Of a stretch of 64,000 nt of DNA, positions 62,338-64,000 are shown piece by piece. Both the position numbers and the translations under genes were made by a program. Every line of letters starts with the position of its first letter. Within the stretch, counting starts at the first letter, position 1. A model generated the notes under the pieces. It made no database searches and was not told the DNA's origin. It saw nothing but the letters and a program-made list of their open reading frames with translations. This DNA is from CAVTPD01 sp963736575 (GTDB lineage: Bacteria > Bacteroidota > Bacteroidia > Cytophagales > JAAEPT01): positions 1,798,001 through 1,862,000 of the forward strand of contig CAVTPD010000001.1 in the NCBI GenBank assembly GCA_963736575.1. Direction: 5' to 3'.

Positions 62338-64000
62338 CTAATTCATGAATTTGAATTCAACTCTTCTGTTTTTAGCACGTCCTTCTTCTGTATCGTTAGT
62401 TGCAATTGGTCTTTCTTCACCGTAACCAATGTCTGTAATTTGTTTATCATTAACACCTTTAGATATAAGGTATGTTTTTACTGATTTAGCTCTTTTTCCT
62501 GAAAGTGCTTTGTTATAATCATCTGCACCAATATTATCTGCATGACCAGAAATTTGTATCTGTCTTGCTTGATTTTTTGTTAAGAATTTGGCTAAACGAT
62601 CTAATTCTAAAGCCGATTCACTTTTTAAACTATAATCGTTAAAATCAAAAAACACATTGTTAAATACAACCACTTGTTCTTTTTTGGTTGGCACTAGGTA
62701 TAAGTCTTTTTTCATTTCCTCATACTCAGTAATCATGGTTAAGTCTAAGTTATTATGTACAGAAATATAATCTTCATTGTCTGGCAAGTAACTGTATTTT
62801 TTACCAAAGGGAAGAATAATCTCATAACTGCCATCTTTTTTAGTATAAGAATCACCAACCGTTTCACCTGTTTCTAGATCTTGGTAGATAATCTTAGTCG
62901 ATCCCATTTTTTCTCCTGTTTGTTGGTTAATCACGTAACCTTTAATTAAAACAACAGGTTCTGGTTTATAAAATTCTGGTAAGAATAAACGGTAAATATC
63001 TAAATTAGCACCTACAGAATCGGATATACAGTAATAAGCAAAATCACCAGAAGCCGGCATTGTAAAGAACATGTCATTGGTTGCTGTGTTGATTGTTGGT
63101 CCTAAATTTTCAGGCTCTGACCAGTTTTTCCAAGTATCGTCTAACCTTCTAGTAACAAAAATATCTTTACCACCATAACCACTTCTACCGTCGGTAGAGA
63201 AATACAGCGTTTTGTTATCTGCTGCTAAATAAGGAGAAACCTCTTCACCCGCTGTATTTATCATTTTTCCTAGATTCATTGGTTTTGTCCAACCTGTAGT
63301 AGAATCTTTTCTAAATGATGCAAATAAATCGTTTTCACCTTCCCCGTCTTCTCTTTCCATAGACATGATAAGAACGCGGTTATTAGACCCTAAATGATAT
63401 TCTTCTAAAGCAGAATAGTTGTAATAATCATCTATGGTATGGTTTTCTGGGTGTTCAAAAGTCATGGTAGAGTCATTCGACTTTTTAGTTATTGAAAAGC
63501 CTTTTTTAGAATGTTTTTCATTTTCTGTATAAGCATTACCCAACATAAAATACTCGTTACCGGCAGAGTCTGTTGTTATAGCACAGATGTAGTTTGCGTC
63601 TTTGTTGTTCAATTCATAACCAGCATTTTGTGCTTGTCCCCAATTGTTTTGAGAAGAATCCCATTCCGCATACCAAATATCTTCTAAATCATCTTCACCG
63701 CCCATGTTATCTGGGTGATGTGCTCTACTGAAATATAATGTATGCCCATCTGAAGAAACTAAAGGTTTAATCTCATCGTACTGGGAGTTTATTGCTTCGG
63801 TAAGAATCTCTTTTTCTAATTCAGGATTAATTTTTTCGTTTAATTTAGGTCCATAATCAATTGGATCTATATTTTTAGAAATACCAATGGCGTCAATAGC
63901 GTTATATCCTTTAACGGAATGCCCATCCATTTCAATTTCTACACTTTTAACACGGTAAGGAGTTTCATTCATAAAAACATGAAGAATTCTAGACTTTTTT
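62338..64000 (-). CDS. OmpA-family protein with PD40-like propeller, 5' partial
   Basis: At least 550 residues, with the 5' end beyond the right edge: the reading frame is open past the ATG at 63972 (KKSRILHVF). It holds beta-propeller repeats (SDGHTLYFSRAHHPDNMGGEDDLEDIWYAEW; AADNKTLYFSTDGRSGYGGKDIFVTRR), a carboxypeptidase-regulatory-like domain (GYVINQQTGEKMGS), and a C-terminal OmpA domain (GHADNIGADDYNKALSGKRAKSVKTYLISKGV). It anchors the outer membrane to peptidoglycan. Confidence 0.9.
   Translation of the reverse strand, partial: KKSRILHVFMNETPYRVKSVEIEMDGHSVKGYNAIDAIGISKNIDPIDYGPKLNEKINPELEKEILTEAINSQYDEIKPLVSSDGHTLYFSRAHHPDNMGGEDDLEDIWYAEWDSSQNNWGQAQNAGYELNNKDANYICAITTDSAGNEYFMLGNAYTENEKHSKKGFSITKKSNDSTMTFEHPENHTIDDYYNYSALEEYHLGSNNRVLIMSMEREDGEGENDLFASFRKDSTTGWTKPMNLGKMINTAGEEVSPYLAADNKTLYFSTDGRSGYGGKDIFVTRRLDDTWKNWSEPENLGPTINTATNDMFFTMPASGDFAYYCISDSVGANLDIYRLFLPEFYKPEPVVLIKGYVINQQTGEKMGSTKIIYQDLETGETVGDSYTKKDGSYEIILPFGKKYSYLPDNEDYISVHNNLDLTMITEYEEMKKDLYLVPTKKEQVVVFNNVFFDFNDYSLKSESALELDRLAKFLTKNQARQIQISGHADNIGADDYNKALSGKRAKSVKTYLISKGVNDKQITDIGYGEERPIATNDTEEGRAKNRRVEFKFMN

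Overview
The window is AT-rich DNA from a member of the Bacteroidetes, most probably a marine flavobacterium. The signs are type IX secretion (T9SS) sorting tails, a TAnnTTTG-type promoter, a bestrophin, YwqK-type repeats, a Bacteroidetes-style DnaG, and a putative polysaccharide-lyase-like secreted protein. Three regions can be told apart: host DNA at 1-11,756, a roughly 38.5-kb Mu-like transposable prophage at about 11,757-50,272, and host DNA at 50,273-64,000.

Left host region. It holds alkylation repair (an Ada-like methyltransferase cut by the window edge, followed by an AlkB-type dioxygenase), a SpoIIE-type sensor phosphatase, a bestrophin, and a T9SS-exported lyase-like protein. A sorbosone-dehydrogenase-like lipoprotein lies directly upstream of a TonB-dependent receptor whose 3' end is broken by two frameshifts. 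A DEAD-box RNA helicase is the last host gene.

Prophage. The left end carries two transposase-type sites 88 bp apart, and the right end carries two abutting sites, which is the layout of Mu attL/attR. From left to right it has a repressor, a divergent operator/promoter and a small HTH protein; then a DDE transposase (MuA-like), a MuB-like ATPase and Gam. A replication/regulation block follows (P-loop ATPase, DnaT-like protein, GemA-like protein, DnaA domain IV-like protein, and an HNH endonuclease with an in-frame stop). An AntA/AntB antirepressor is preceded by an elaborate leader that looks like an RNA switch. Two extra 'moron' genes follow, one with a signal peptide and a T9SS-like tail. 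The late genes are split into two divergent operons. The leftward one encodes terminase, gp36-like protein, a portal-MuF-nuclease fusion, and a gpG-like protein. The rightward one encodes prohead protease, capsid, lysis genes, sheath, tube, tail chaperone with a probable frameshifted extension, tape measure, baseplate and fibres. A palindrome and AAGGGAA repeats lie in the shared promoter gap. A Dam-type methyltransferase sits at the far right, where Mu carries mom. It is flanked by repeated GTCGCACAG elements and followed by a potential pseudoknotted structure.

Right host region. It holds a MATE exporter, an operon of tryptophan 2,3-dioxygenase, YwqK-like protein and FAD-dependent dehydrogenase, and a tight operon of dnaG, a TrkA-type K+ channel, cysE and cysM. 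It ends with an OmpA-family protein cut by the window edge. No tRNA, rRNA or CRISPR array was seen.

The most noteworthy items are the antirepressor leader with mutually exclusive helices, the exact internal copy of the prophage right-end site, the portal-MuF-nuclease fusion, the repeat-flanked dam gene with its structured downstream region, and the T9SS-tailed phage-borne secreted protein.
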